Source: Candidatus Bacteroides merdigallinarum (GTDB lineage Bacteria; Bacteroidota; Bacteroidia; Bacteroidales; Bacteroidaceae). Taken from it: a stretch of 64,000 bases of DNA. Location of the stretch: the NCBI GenBank assembly GCA_019116285.1, contig DXBX01000089.1, positions 1 through 64,000 of the forward strand, read 5' to 3'. Of the stretch, positions 54,038 through 63,219 are shown piece by piece. Numbering within the stretch: the stretch's first letter is position 1; every line of letters starts with the position of its first letter. The notes beneath the pieces were generated by a model. The model had not been told where the DNA came from and ran no database searches. It saw only the letters and a program-made list of their open reading frames with translations. The translations under genes were made by a program, and so were the position numbers.

Positions 54038-54062
54038 GCGACAGCGACAGTAAGACAGTTTT
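54038..54062 (+). repeat. GACAG element, copy C (forward)
   Basis: GCGACAGCGACAGTAAGACA then GTTTT, starting 4 nt after the DUF3987 stop codon. Same orientation as copy A, opposite to copy B, so B and C flank the DUF3987 gene as inverted repeats. Confidence 0.9.
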
Positions 54063-54075
54063 CTGCGCTTATGTT

Positions 54076-54110
54076 TCCCCGGGCATCCTCGTCCGGGGAT
54101 TTTTATTTTA
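54076..54110 (+). terminator. Terminator after the DUF3987 gene
   Basis: Arms TCCCCGG/CCGGGGA are followed by TTTTTATTTT. The tract reaches the end of the convergent SusD gene. Confidence 0.85.
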
Positions 54111-55601
54111 CCGCGGATTCTGCACCATGTTCGGATTGGCATCCAGTTCCGTCTGCGGGATGGGCAGGGCGATGCGGAGGTCATTGGGCCGGATGGTCCA
54201 GGCGTCGGAGGTGTCCAGCGTGATGAGGTGCCAGCCACGGTTGCGGACGATGGGTTGGCCGTTGCGCAGGAAGGCGAAGAACACCTGGCCCTCGCCCACC
54301 AGCTCGCGGCGGTATTCGTCCAGCAGGCGCGTCAGGGTAAAGCCGTCGGCAGCGACCTGCATGGCGGGGTTCGCGGTGCGGTTGGCGATGAGCGTGTTCA
54401 GGTAGGTCCGTCCCGTTTCGGCTTGTGCGCCGCCCAGGTGCAGGCCCGCCTCTGCGGCATTGAGGTAGACCTCGGAGAGGCGGATGATGCAGATGTCATT
54501 GTCCTGCGGTGTGCCGGTCTTGCCGGGGAATTTGGTCAGGAAGACGTTGCGGTCGCGGGCTTCGGCGGGCAGTCCTGCATTGTTCGGGGTGACGGAGGGA
54601 GCGGTGACGCTGTGGCGCACGTCCGTGGGGTCTTGGTCCAGCAGGTCGAGGTAGTCTTCGGTCAGGATGAGGTTGTTCCAGTCGAAGGTGGCCTCGTTGG
54701 CGTAGACCATCGGTGCGCCCTCGCCGCCTGTGCCGCCCGAGGGTTCGGTGGCGGTGATGTAGAGTTCGAAGAGTGATTCGGCCTGGAAGTCCTGTCCCCA
54801 GACGGTGGGGTATTCACTCGGGGTGTAGAGCCGGTAGAGTCCGCCGTTGTTCTCGATGACGTCCGTGGCGGCGTCCCAGGCTTGTTGGTATTCGCCCATG
54901 TCGAGGTAGATGCGCGACAGCAGGGCTTGGGTGGCCCAATAGTTGATGCGTCCGTCGGTCTTCTCCGTGGGCAGGTCGGGCAGGGCGTCGGTCAGGTCTT
55001 GGACTGCCTGGGCATAGCATTCGGCCACGGTGTTGCGGGCGGGGGCGCTGCCGGGGTCGGAGGGCGTGGTGACGATGGGTACGCCCAGGGACGCGCCGTG
55101 GTCTGTCATGTAGGGCATGCCGAAGAAGCGCGTCAGGTTGAAGAGGGTGAGGCCGCGCAAGACGAGGGTCTGGGCACGGATGGAGGCCAGGTCGGCGTCG
55201 GAAGCGTCGGCGATGCCTCCTTGGGCGATGCGTTGGAGGATGTTGTTGGCCTGGCGGATGACCACGTAGGGTTGTTGCCAGGGCAGGGTGATGTTGAGGT
55301 TGTCCGTGGCCTGCACGTTGTATTCATAGTAGGGCGACACGCGTCGTCCGTCGCCCTTGGTGACGCGGGCTTGCACGTCCATGGCGCGGCAATCGCCGTA
55401 GTACCAGTAGTTGTCCCCGTAGTAGCTGTGCAGGGAGAGTTCGCGATAGACGCCGTTGAGGGCGGTCTGGACGTCGTTCAGGGTGGAGAGTGCCTGTTCG
55501 GTGGTGACGGAGGTGGACGGGTTCAGGTCCAGCCAGCTTTCCGAGCAGGAGGTGGCCGTCAGGGCGGCGGCCAGGCAGAGGTATGTGTAGATTCGTTTCA
55601 T
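54108..55601 (-). CDS. SusD/RagB family nutrient-binding outer-membrane lipoprotein (second pair)
   Basis: This 497-residue lipoprotein has its lipobox ending at Cys19 (TATSC) and then SESWLDLNPS, the SusD opening. Other family marks are ALNGVYRELSLHSYYGDNYWYYGD, LVLRGLTLFNLTRFFGMPYM and the end YRRELVGEGQVFFAFLRNGQPIVRN. It forms the surface lid of the SusC gene upstream on the same strand. The 107-nt gap between the two genes is almost filled by the dispersed palindromic repeat. Confidence 0.95.
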   Translation of the reverse strand: MKRIYTYLCLAAALTATSCSESWLDLNPSTSVTTEQALSTLNDVQTALNGVYRELSLHSYYGDNYWYYGDCRAMDVQARVTKGDGRRVSPYYEYNVQATDNLNITLPWQQPYVVIRQANNILQRIAQGGIADASDADLASIRAQTLVLRGLTLFNLTRFFGMPYMTDHGASLGVPIVTTPSDPGSAPARNTVAECYAQAVQDLTDALPDLPTEKTDGRINYWATQALLSRIYLDMGEYQQAWDAATDVIENNGGLYRLYTPSEYPTVWGQDFQAESLFELYITATEPSGGTGGEGAPMVYANEATFDWNNLILTEDYLDLLDQDPTDVRHSVTAPSVTPNNAGLPAEARDRNVFLTKFPGKTGTPQDNDICIIRLSEVYLNAAEAGLHLGGAQAETGRTYLNTLIANRTANPAMQVAADGFTLTRLLDEYRRELVGEGQVFFAFLRNGQPIVRNRGWHLITLDTSDAWTIRPNDLRIALPIPQTELDANPNMVQNPR

Positions 55602-55616
55602 TGTTGTAGAGGATTT

Positions 55617-55705
55617 TTAGAAGTTAAGAAGTAAAGAAGTTAAGAAGGAATGTTTCAGCGAAGTGTATTCTACTTAACTTCTTAACTTCTAAATTCTAAC
55701 TTCTT
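55617..55705 (-). repeat. Dispersed palindromic repeat, copy 2
   Basis: The reverse complement matches the repeat at 35897-35986 with few differences, including the centre CACTTCGCTGAAACATTCC. It sits in the SusC-SusD intergenic gap and would be transcribed as a long hairpin of AGAAGTTA/TAACTTCT blocks. Confidence 0.93.
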
Positions 55706-55708
55706 TGA

Positions 55709-58700
55709 TTAAAAACTCAGTTGTATTCCAAAACTAAATGTCCGCATGGGGGGAGTCTCGCAGAAGACTTCGCCGTTGACGGGCGTTTCGGGGTCATAAT
55801 GTTTCCACTTGGCCCAGGTCAGGAGATTGCTGCCGGAGAAGTAGACGCGGGCATTGTCCACCAGTAGCTTGCGCATCCACCGGCGGGGCAGGGTGTAGCC
55901 GAAGGTCAGGCTCTTCAGACGCAGGTGGTTGGTGGAGTGGATATAGCGCGACGAGTTCTGCGGACCGGCCGCCTGTCCGTAGACGAAGCGGGGCACGTCG
56001 GTCACGTCACCCGGTTTCTGCCAACGGTCCAGGGCATAGGCGGGCAGGTTGTAGCCCGTGCTGCCGGTCTCGTTGCCATAGATGGTGGCCGTGCCGTTCT
56101 CGATGTAGGTGCCGGCCTTGTCGAAGGAGTATCCGCCGAGCGAGTAGGTCAGGGTGAAGCTGAGGTCGAAGTCCTTGTAGCGCATCTGGTTGGTCAGTCC
56201 GCCGGACACGGTAGGCTCGGCCGACTTGTAGGGTATGGCCTGCGCGGCATTGCCGTCCGTGGTGAGGGTGCGGTCCAGGGTGCCGTCCGCGCGGGGAGTA
56301 TTCATATAGTATTGGGCCTCACCCGTTTGGGGATTGACGCCGGCATATTCCTTCACGTAGAACGTGTGGTAGGGCAGTCCCACCTTGTGGATGAACCAGG
56401 TGCCCTCGATGGACTGTCCCAGTTCGCCGTTGAGCGAGACAATCTTGTTCTTGTTATGGCTCAGGTTGAGGATGGTGGTCCAGTTGAAGCCTTTGGCGGC
56501 GATGTTCAGCGTGCGCACTTCCAGTTCCACGCCCTTGTTGTTCAGTTGGCCCACGTTGGCCAGGTAGCTGGTGAAGCCGGTAGTCGAGCTGATGGGCATG
56601 TTATAGAGCAGGTCTTTCGTATTGCGGTTGTAATACTCCAGCGTGACAAAGATGCGGTTGAGGAACGAGAAGTCCAGTCCGATGTTCAGGTTGTAGTTCT
56701 TCTCCCATTTCAGTCCGGGGTTGGGTTGGGACGATTCGTAGGAACCGGCGTTGCCAAAGTAGTTCTGTCCGTAGGAGTAGAGGCCCATGTATCCATACAG
56801 TGCGTTGGGCTGGTTGCCGTTGACGCCATACGAGGCACGCACCTTCAGTTCGCTCAGGATGTGGCGGGCCGATTGCATGAAGCGTTCGTTGCCGATGTTC
56901 CACATGCCCGATACGGACCAGAAGTTGCCCCAGCGGTTGTTCGGCGCCAGGCGTGAGCTGCCGTCCCGGCGGAAGCTGCCCGCCACGTAGTAGCGGTTGT
57001 CATAGTCATAGTTGAGTCGCGAGACGTAGGAGATCATCCGGTAGGCCTGCGTGGAGGAGAGGAAGTCGCTCAGCACGGCGGCATTGTCCGGCTCGGTCAG
57101 GAGGTCGGAGGGCATGCGGTAGGCCTCGCCCACGGCATGGTCGGTGTTGTAACTCTCAATCTCGTAGGCAGCCAGGATGTCCACGTTGTGTCGCCGGGCA
57201 AAGGTGTGCGTATAGTTGACGGACGTGGACGAGTTCAGACGTCCGTATTCGATGAAGCCCTTGGCCGTGCGGGCGTCGCTTCCGCTCTTGGGTCCGGCGG
57301 AGGACAGGGGATTGTAGTAGCGTGCATCCTTCTGGATGTTGTAGTCATAGCTGATGTTCTCCTTGATTTTCAGTCCCTCGATGGGTTCTACCTGTGCATA
57401 GCCCGTACTGAACATGCGGGTCATGCGGGTGCGGTTGTAGTCGGTCAGGATGTCGCGCAGGGGGTTGAGGGTGGAGCCTTCATAAGCGCCCACATAGTTG
57501 CCCTCCTCGTCGCGCACGGTCATGGAGGGGTTCATGGTGACGGCCACGTCGAAGAAGGGGTTGATGGCCGAGGTGCGCTCTTCGTTCAGCTCCTGGTTGA
57601 GTTGGGAGAACATCACGTTGGCGCCCACTTCGCCATGTTTGCCGACCTTGGTCTTCAGGTTCAGGCGGGCGGAGTAACGCTCCAGGCCGGAGTTCTTGGC
57701 CAGGCCCTCCTGCTTGTTGTAGCCCAGCGAGGCGTAGTAGCTGGTGCGCTCTGTGCCGCCGGAGACGCTGGCTTCGTAGCTCTGCTGGGTGGCGGTGCGG
57801 AGCAACTCTTTGCGCCAATCTGTGTAGCCCAGGGCAGGGCGGGCGGCATAGTTGTCTATCAGTCCGTCCGCATAATCCGTGGGCGAGGCCATGCCTTGGT
57901 CGGTGGCATAGTTCACCAATCCCTCGTAGAGCAAGGCACGCCGTTCGTCGCCCGAGAGGGTGGGGCGGAAATCCACGGCCGAGTTGGAGAAGCCGCCGGA
58001 CACGTTGAGCGTCACGCGGGCTCTGCCCTGCCGGCCTTGCTTGGTGGTGATGAGGATGACGCCATTGGCTGCCCGCGAGCCGTAGAGCGAGGCCGCTGCG
58101 GCATCCTTGATGACGGTGATGTTTTCGATGTCCGAGGGGTTGAGCGTGCTCATGATGTTGGTCTTCGAGTTGTTCATGTAGGAAGCGTCGAAGCCGCCCG
58201 TGCTCAGGCTGCCCGAGGTGACGGGTACTCCGTCGATGACGAACAGCGGTTCTTGCGAAGCATTGAACGAGCCCATGCCACGGATGCGGATGCTCTGGTT
58301 GGCGCCGGGTTGGCCGGAGCTGCCGGTGATGCTGACGCCCGTGGTCATGCCTTGCAGTTTTTGCTCGACGCTCATGACGGGCACGTCCTTCATCATGTCC
58401 GCGCGCAGGGTGTTGGCCGAGCCGGTGAAGGATGATTTGGTGAAATTGCCGTAGCCCGTCACCACGACCTCTTGCAGGAGGAGATTGTCCGGCTGCATGA
58501 TGACGTTCACCCGGTTGCGGTTGCGGGGGATGCGGATTTCCTGCGTCTTCATGCCGATGTAGGACACGACCAGGATGCGCGCGTCGGCGGGAAGGCGGAG
58601 CGAATATTGTCCGTCGATGTTGGTGATGACGCCCTGTCCGGTGTTGCCCTTGACAGAGATGGCGGCTCCGATAAGGGGTTCCCCGTCTTCGGCGGAGGTG

Positions 58701-58792
58701 ACGGTACCTTGCAGGGTCCTGTCTTGGGCAAATACTTGCAAGCCCGTCAGCAGGAAAAAGGTAACTAAAAATACAGCATTGATTCTTGTCAT
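55709..58792 (-). CDS. SusC/RagA family TonB-linked outer-membrane receptor (second pair)
   Basis: This complete 1027-residue receptor has a signal peptide (to about residue 22, LQVFAQD), a CarboxypepD-regulatory-like domain (LQGTVTSAEDGEPLIGAAI, 25-110), a TonB box/plug start EVVVTGYG and the SusC plug motif SIRIRGMGSFNASQEPLFVIDG. A 22-strand-type barrel ends in FSFGIQLSF. It imports a nutrient bound by the SusD partner. No glycosidase, sulfatase or regulator adjoins the pair, so the substrate is open. Confidence 0.96.
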   Translation of the reverse strand: MTRINAVFLVTFFLLTGLQVFAQDRTLQGTVTSAEDGEPLIGAAISVKGNTGQGVITNIDGQYSLRLPADARILVVSYIGMKTQEIRIPRNRNRVNVIMQPDNLLLQEVVVTGYGNFTKSSFTGSANTLRADMMKDVPVMSVEQKLQGMTTGVSITGSSGQPGANQSIRIRGMGSFNASQEPLFVIDGVPVTSGSLSTGGFDASYMNNSKTNIMSTLNPSDIENITVIKDAAAASLYGSRAANGVILITTKQGRQGRARVTLNVSGGFSNSAVDFRPTLSGDERRALLYEGLVNYATDQGMASPTDYADGLIDNYAARPALGYTDWRKELLRTATQQSYEASVSGGTERTSYYASLGYNKQEGLAKNSGLERYSARLNLKTKVGKHGEVGANVMFSQLNQELNEERTSAINPFFDVAVTMNPSMTVRDEEGNYVGAYEGSTLNPLRDILTDYNRTRMTRMFSTGYAQVEPIEGLKIKENISYDYNIQKDARYYNPLSSAGPKSGSDARTAKGFIEYGRLNSSTSVNYTHTFARRHNVDILAAYEIESYNTDHAVGEAYRMPSDLLTEPDNAAVLSDFLSSTQAYRMISYVSRLNYDYDNRYYVAGSFRRDGSSRLAPNNRWGNFWSVSGMWNIGNERFMQSARHILSELKVRASYGVNGNQPNALYGYMGLYSYGQNYFGNAGSYESSQPNPGLKWEKNYNLNIGLDFSFLNRIFVTLEYYNRNTKDLLYNMPISSTTGFTSYLANVGQLNNKGVELEVRTLNIAAKGFNWTTILNLSHNKNKIVSLNGELGQSIEGTWFIHKVGLPYHTFYVKEYAGVNPQTGEAQYYMNTPRADGTLDRTLTTDGNAAQAIPYKSAEPTVSGGLTNQMRYKDFDLSFTLTYSLGGYSFDKAGTYIENGTATIYGNETGSTGYNLPAYALDRWQKPGDVTDVPRFVYGQAAGPQNSSRYIHSTNHLRLKSLTFGYTLPRRWMRKLLVDNARVYFSGSNLLTWAKWKHYDPETPVNGEVFCETPPMRTFSFGIQLSF

Positions 58793-59093
58793 AACTAATT
58801 TATTTCATTTGCTTTTGGGGAGGAAAATGCAAAAGAGAGTCCAAACAGACATGTGCCGATGTTAAATAAGATAACGCTTTGTGGAAGAAAGGCTTCCGGC
58901 GGTGGCCTTTGTCTGCTTGACGGAAATAGAGTGTGGAAAGTGTAGAGATATTCCCCATTGTGCACAGGCGTGTCTTCGCAAGGCGGCGGATAAAACAGCC
59001 ATTATGCGAGTTGATGCGGATATACCTCATATATTTTGCCACTTGACGGATAATTGCTACATTTGCAACCATCTTTTTTTAGGTACTCATTCA
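58793..59093. other. Divergent region between SusC and ftsK
   Basis: It contains the ftsK promoter. The ftsK ORF-track extension through it (from 58881) is not used because the promoter lies downstream of that start. No anti-sigma/ECF regulator for the SusC pair is encoded here. Confidence 0.7.
59035..59065 (+). promoter_or_regulatory. Promoter of ftsK
   Basis: TTTG (59035-59038), 19 nt, then TACATTTG (59058-59065): a full Bacteroides -33/-7 match, 28 nt before the ATG. Confidence 0.8.
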
Positions 59094-61529
59094 ATGGAAA
59101 AGAAAACTGCAACAAAGGATAAAGCCGCACCGATGTCTTTCCTGGACAAGGTGAGAGGCATATTTCGGAGCGAGACTGTCCGCTTCATCATCGGCCTGCT
59201 GGTCGTCCTCTTCTCGGTCTATCTGTTATTGGCCTTCACGTCGTTCTTCTTCACCGGCGCGGCCGACCAGAGCATCATCGACAATGCCACGGAGGCAGAA
59301 TTGGCCTCGGTAGACAACGGGGTGGAGAATTCGGCGGGGGCGCGTGGAGCACAGCTGGCCAGTTACCTCATCAATGATTGCTTCGGCTTGGGAGCGTTTT
59401 TCATTATCATTTTCCTGGCCGCCGCCGGGTTCCGACTGATGAAGGTGGGGCGCGTGCGCTTGTGGCGGTGGTTTATCATCTGTTTTGTGCTGATGATATG
59501 GTCTTCCGTATTTCTGGGCTACGGCTTCCGGCATGTTTACGAGGATTCGTTTGTCTACCTGGGAGGCCTGCACGGATACAATGTGGGCAATTGGCTGGAG
59601 TCGCAAGTGGGCGCTCCCGGCGTATGGCTCATTTTGCTGGCCGTGGCGGTCTGCTTCCTGGCGTATGTCAGCACGCGCACGGTGGTATGGATGCGCCGTC
59701 TGTTCTCCCTCCGCTTCTTGAAGAAGCAGGCGAAGGCAGAGGCTGCCGCCCAACCGGGGGAGACGCCCGAAGAGTTCAACGCCTCGTGGGGATTCAAGCC
59801 GAAGAAGGCTGGTGCGTCCGAAGAGAAATCTGCTGAACCTGAGCCTGAGCCTGAATCTGATCTTGACCCCGACCCTATGCCGGATAGTGCTGACGATGTA
59901 CCTTTGGTATTTGATATGCCGCAACCCGAAGCGCCGGCCGAGCCGTCTGTGCGACCCGTCACTGCGTCGGCCGAACCTGCTTTCGACGTGGAGGTCAACC
60001 GGGATGAATATGCCCCGCATCAGTTGGAGCCTTACAATCCCCGCCTCGACTTGGAGAATTACCACTTTCCCACGCTCGACCTCCTGAAGGAATTCGACGA
60101 GTCCGAGCCGGTGGTGAACATGGAGGAGCAGAATGCCAACAAGGACGAGATTGTGAATACCCTCCGCAGCTTCGGCATCGAGATTAACAGCATCAAGGCC
60201 ACCGTAGGCCCCACGGTGACGCTCTATGAGATTACGTTGGAGCGCGGTGTGCGCATCTCCCGCATCAAAGGACTGGAGAATGACATCGCCCTGGCGCTCT
60301 CTGCCCTGGGCATCCGCATCATCGCGCCCATACCGGGCAAGGGAACCATCGGCATCGAGGTGCCCAACAAGAAGCCGCGCATCGTGTCCGGGCGCAGCAT
60401 CATCGGCAGCAAGAAATTTCAGGAATCCACGTACGACCTGCCCATCGCTCTCGGCAAGACCATCACGAACGAGGTCTTCATGGTAGACTTGGCCAAGATG
60501 CCCCATATCCTCGTGGCGGGTGCCACCGGCCAGGGTAAGTCCGTCGGGCTGAACGCCATCATCACTTCCTTATTATATAAGAAGCATCCGGCCGAGCTGA
60601 AGTTCGTGTTGATAGACCCCAAGAAGGTGGAGTTCAGCATCTATTCCGCCATCGAGCATCATTTCCTGGCCAAGCTTCCGAACGAAGCAGAGCCCATCAT
60701 CACCGATGTGACCAAGGTGGTGCAGACGCTCAACTCCATCTGCGTGGAGATGGATACGCGCTACGACCTCCTGAAGCTGGCACACGTGCGCAACGTCAAG
60801 GAGTATAACGAGAAGTTCATCAACCGCCAGCTCAATCCGGAGAAGGGACACAAGTACATGCCCTACATTGTGGTGGTCATCGACGAGTTCGGCGACCTCA
60901 TCATGACGGCCGGCAAGGACGTGGAGCTGCCCATCGCGCGCATCGCCCAGCTGGCTCGTGCTGTGGGCATTCACATGATTATCGCCACACAGCGACCCAC
61001 GACCAATATCATTACGGGTACCATCAAGGCCAACTTCCCCGCACGCATCGCCTTCCGCGTGTCGCAGATGGTGGATTCGCGCACCATCCTCGACCGTCCG
61101 GGGGCCAACCAGCTCATCGGACGCGGAGACATGCTCTTTCTGCAGGGAGCCGACCCCGTGCGCGTGCAGTGTGCCTTCATCGACACGCCCGAGGTGTCCG
61201 ACATCGCCGAATACATCTCCCGCCAGCAGGGTTATCCCACGGCTTTCTTCCTGCCCGAGGTGGAGGACGAGAGTGCCAATACCTTGGACGATGTGGACAT
61301 GGATCGGCTGGATCCGTTGTTCAAGGATGCCGCGCGGCTCATCGTCTCCAGCCAGCAGGGGTCTACCTCGCTCATCCAGCGCAAGTTCTCCATCGGCTAC
61401 AACCGGGCGGGGCGCATCATGGATCAGCTGGAGAAGGCGAATATCGTAGGTCCTGCCCAGGGCAGCAAGCCGCGTGAAGTGCTCTTCGTGGACATCGTGG
61501 CACTGGAGGAATACTTGAACAATTTTTGA
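59094..61529 (+). CDS. ftsK: DNA translocase FtsK/SpoIIIE
   Basis: This 811-residue chromosome-segregation motor has four membrane segments in the first 200 residues, then a Pro/Glu-rich linker (EPEPEPESDLDPDP) much shorter than in E. coli. The motor domain has Walker A GATGQGKSVG and Walker B VVVIDEFGDL, and the carboxyl end carries the winged-helix gamma domain (LIQRKFSIGYNRAGRIMDQL) that reads polarity sequences. Start: Met at 59094 (MEKKTATKDK) lies just after the promoter. The LolA-like gene follows after 19 nt. Confidence 0.96.
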   Translation: MEKKTATKDKAAPMSFLDKVRGIFRSETVRFIIGLLVVLFSVYLLLAFTSFFFTGAADQSIIDNATEAELASVDNGVENSAGARGAQLASYLINDCFGLGAFFIIIFLAAAGFRLMKVGRVRLWRWFIICFVLMIWSSVFLGYGFRHVYEDSFVYLGGLHGYNVGNWLESQVGAPGVWLILLAVAVCFLAYVSTRTVVWMRRLFSLRFLKKQAKAEAAAQPGETPEEFNASWGFKPKKAGASEEKSAEPEPEPESDLDPDPMPDSADDVPLVFDMPQPEAPAEPSVRPVTASAEPAFDVEVNRDEYAPHQLEPYNPRLDLENYHFPTLDLLKEFDESEPVVNMEEQNANKDEIVNTLRSFGIEINSIKATVGPTVTLYEITLERGVRISRIKGLENDIALALSALGIRIIAPIPGKGTIGIEVPNKKPRIVSGRSIIGSKKFQESTYDLPIALGKTITNEVFMVDLAKMPHILVAGATGQGKSVGLNAIITSLLYKKHPAELKFVLIDPKKVEFSIYSAIEHHFLAKLPNEAEPIITDVTKVVQTLNSICVEMDTRYDLLKLAHVRNVKEYNEKFINRQLNPEKGHKYMPYIVVVIDEFGDLIMTAGKDVELPIARIAQLARAVGIHMIIATQRPTTNIITGTIKANFPARIAFRVSQMVDSRTILDRPGANQLIGRGDMLFLQGADPVRVQCAFIDTPEVSDIAEYISRQQGYPTAFFLPEVEDESANTLDDVDMDRLDPLFKDAARLIVSSQQGSTSLIQRKFSIGYNRAGRIMDQLEKANIVGPAQGSKPREVLFVDIVALEEYLNNF

Positions 61530-61548
61530 TTGAAAGCGTTGCAAAGAT

Positions 61549-62172
61549 ATGAGGAAACTGATTGGATTCATAGGACTTTGGTGGGCACTTTGTTTGGCAA
61601 TGCCCGTCTCTGCGCAAAACAATGCGAGGGGGATCCTGCAGAGGGCTGCCGAGACTTTCCGGCGAAGTGGAGGGGTCAGTGCCTCGTTCGCGATCCACTC
61701 TTCCGAAGGAAACTCCACCGGCATCATCCGCCTGAAAGGGGAGAAGTTCGTGCTGGAGGCCGGAGGTATGACTACCTGGTTTGACGGGCGCACCCAGTGG
61801 ACCTATCTGCCTTCGTCCGACGAGGTGAACATCTCCGAACCGACGGACGAGGAATTGCAGACGCTCAATCCCTATGCCTGGCTCTACCTCTACGATAATG
61901 GCTACGATTTGCAAATCTTGCCGGCCGAGACATCTGATATATATAAGGTGAAGATGTCCGCCCGCTCGGCTGAGGCGCAAGTGGAGCAGTTGGTGCTTTG
62001 GTTGGACAAGTCCTCCTTGCATCCCATGAAGTTCAGTATCACCTTGGCTGGCAATGTGGAGCCGACGCTCATTATCGTCCGGGATTATCGCACAAGGCAG
62101 GCATACACGGATGCCATGTTTGTCTTCGACCCGGCTGAGTATCCGACGGCGGAGGTGATTGATTTGAGATGA
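61549..62172 (+). CDS. LolA-like outer-membrane lipoprotein carrier protein
   Basis: This 207-residue periplasmic protein has a signal peptide (to about residue 22, MPVSAQ). The LolA-fold pattern follows: GIIRLKGEKFVLEAGGMTTWFDGRTQWTYLPSSDEVNIS. LolA carries lipoproteins from the inner to the outer membrane; this family member is divergent and may have another lipid or lipoprotein cargo. It lies directly after ftsK and 27 nt before trxB, a common ftsK-lolA order. Confidence 0.88.
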   Translation: MRKLIGFIGLWWALCLAMPVSAQNNARGILQRAAETFRRSGGVSASFAIHSSEGNSTGIIRLKGEKFVLEAGGMTTWFDGRTQWTYLPSSDEVNISEPTDEELQTLNPYAWLYLYDNGYDLQILPAETSDIYKVKMSARSAEAQVEQLVLWLDKSSLHPMKFSITLAGNVEPTLIIVRDYRTRQAYTDAMFVFDPAEYPTAEVIDLR

Positions 62173-62199
62173 ATGATCATTTATATAACCCAATAGACA

Positions 62200-63138
62200 A
62201 TGGAAACAGAACAAGTGAAATGCCTGATTATCGGCTCCGGCCCTGCCGGCTATACGGCGGCTATTTATGCCGGACGAGCCAATCTCTCGCCGGTGCTCTA
62301 TGCCGGCTTGCAACCCGGCGGTCAGCTGACTACAACGACCGAAGTAGAGAACTTTCCGGGCTATCCCTCCGGCATCGGAGGCCCCGAGTTGATGGAAGAC
62401 CTGCGCAAGCAGGCCGAGCGTTTCGGCACGGACATCCGTTATGGCGTGGCCATGTCTGCCGACCTCAGTGCTTCTCCCTATAAGATTACGATGGACGACG
62501 GTAAGGTCATTGAGGCTAAGACGGTCATCATCGCTACGGGAGCCACGGCCAAGTATCTGGGCCTGGATGATGAGAAGAAATACGCCGGTATGGGTGTCAG
62601 TGCCTGTGCCACGTGCGACGGCTTCTTCTACCGCAACCGGGTGGTAGCCGTAGTGGGCGGCGGAGATACGGCCTGCGAGGAGGCTTCCTATCTCTCCGGC
62701 CTGGCTTCGAAGGTATACCTGATTGTGCGCAAGCCTTTCCTGCGTGCCTCCAAGGTGATGCAGCAGCGCGTCTTCAACAATCCCAAGATTGAAGTCCTCT
62801 TTGAACATAATGCCGTGGGCCTGTATGGCGAGAACGGTGTGGAGGGCGTACACCTGGTGAAGCGCTTGGGTGAGGCGGACGAGGAGCGTTATGACCTGCC
62901 CATCGACGGCTTCTTCCTGGGTATCGGACACCGTCCTAATTCTGATGTCTTCAAGCAGTGGCTGGACACAGATGAAGTGGGCTATATCCTCACCGAGCCG
63001 GGTACGCCGCGCACCAAGGTGCCGGGAGTCTTTGCTGCAGGCGATGTGGCCGACCCGCATTACAGACAGGCCATTACAGCAGCTGCATCGGGTTGTATGG
63101 CCGCGATAGAGGCCGAACGCTACCTGCTGAATGCATAG
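62200..63138 (+). CDS. trxB: Thioredoxin-disulfide reductase
   Basis: This 312-residue flavoenzyme has an FAD loop (GSGPAGYTAAIYAGRA), the redox disulfide CATCDG and an NADPH loop (GGGDTACEEASYL). The closing FAD motif is FAAGDVADPHYRQAITAAASG. It reduces thioredoxin with NADPH and is important for oxygen tolerance in Bacteroides. It is probably in the ftsK-lolA-trxB transcript. Confidence 0.97.
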   Translation: METEQVKCLIIGSGPAGYTAAIYAGRANLSPVLYAGLQPGGQLTTTTEVENFPGYPSGIGGPELMEDLRKQAERFGTDIRYGVAMSADLSASPYKITMDDGKVIEAKTVIIATGATAKYLGLDDEKKYAGMGVSACATCDGFFYRNRVVAVVGGGDTACEEASYLSGLASKVYLIVRKPFLRASKVMQQRVFNNPKIEVLFEHNAVGLYGENGVEGVHLVKRLGEADEERYDLPIDGFFLGIGHRPNSDVFKQWLDTDEVGYILTEPGTPRTKVPGVFAAGDVADPHYRQAITAAASGCMAAIEAERYLLNA

Positions 63139-63219
63139 GAAAGGCGGCCGGAAAGACATAATGACCTGATAAAGATTAATACCAAAAACGATTATTTACC
63201 TTTTAAAAAACAACTTCAA

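Noticed and set aside
58881-59093. 71-residue amino-terminal extension of FtsK
   Set aside because: The strong -33/-7 promoter lies inside it, and the residues do not resemble FtsK.
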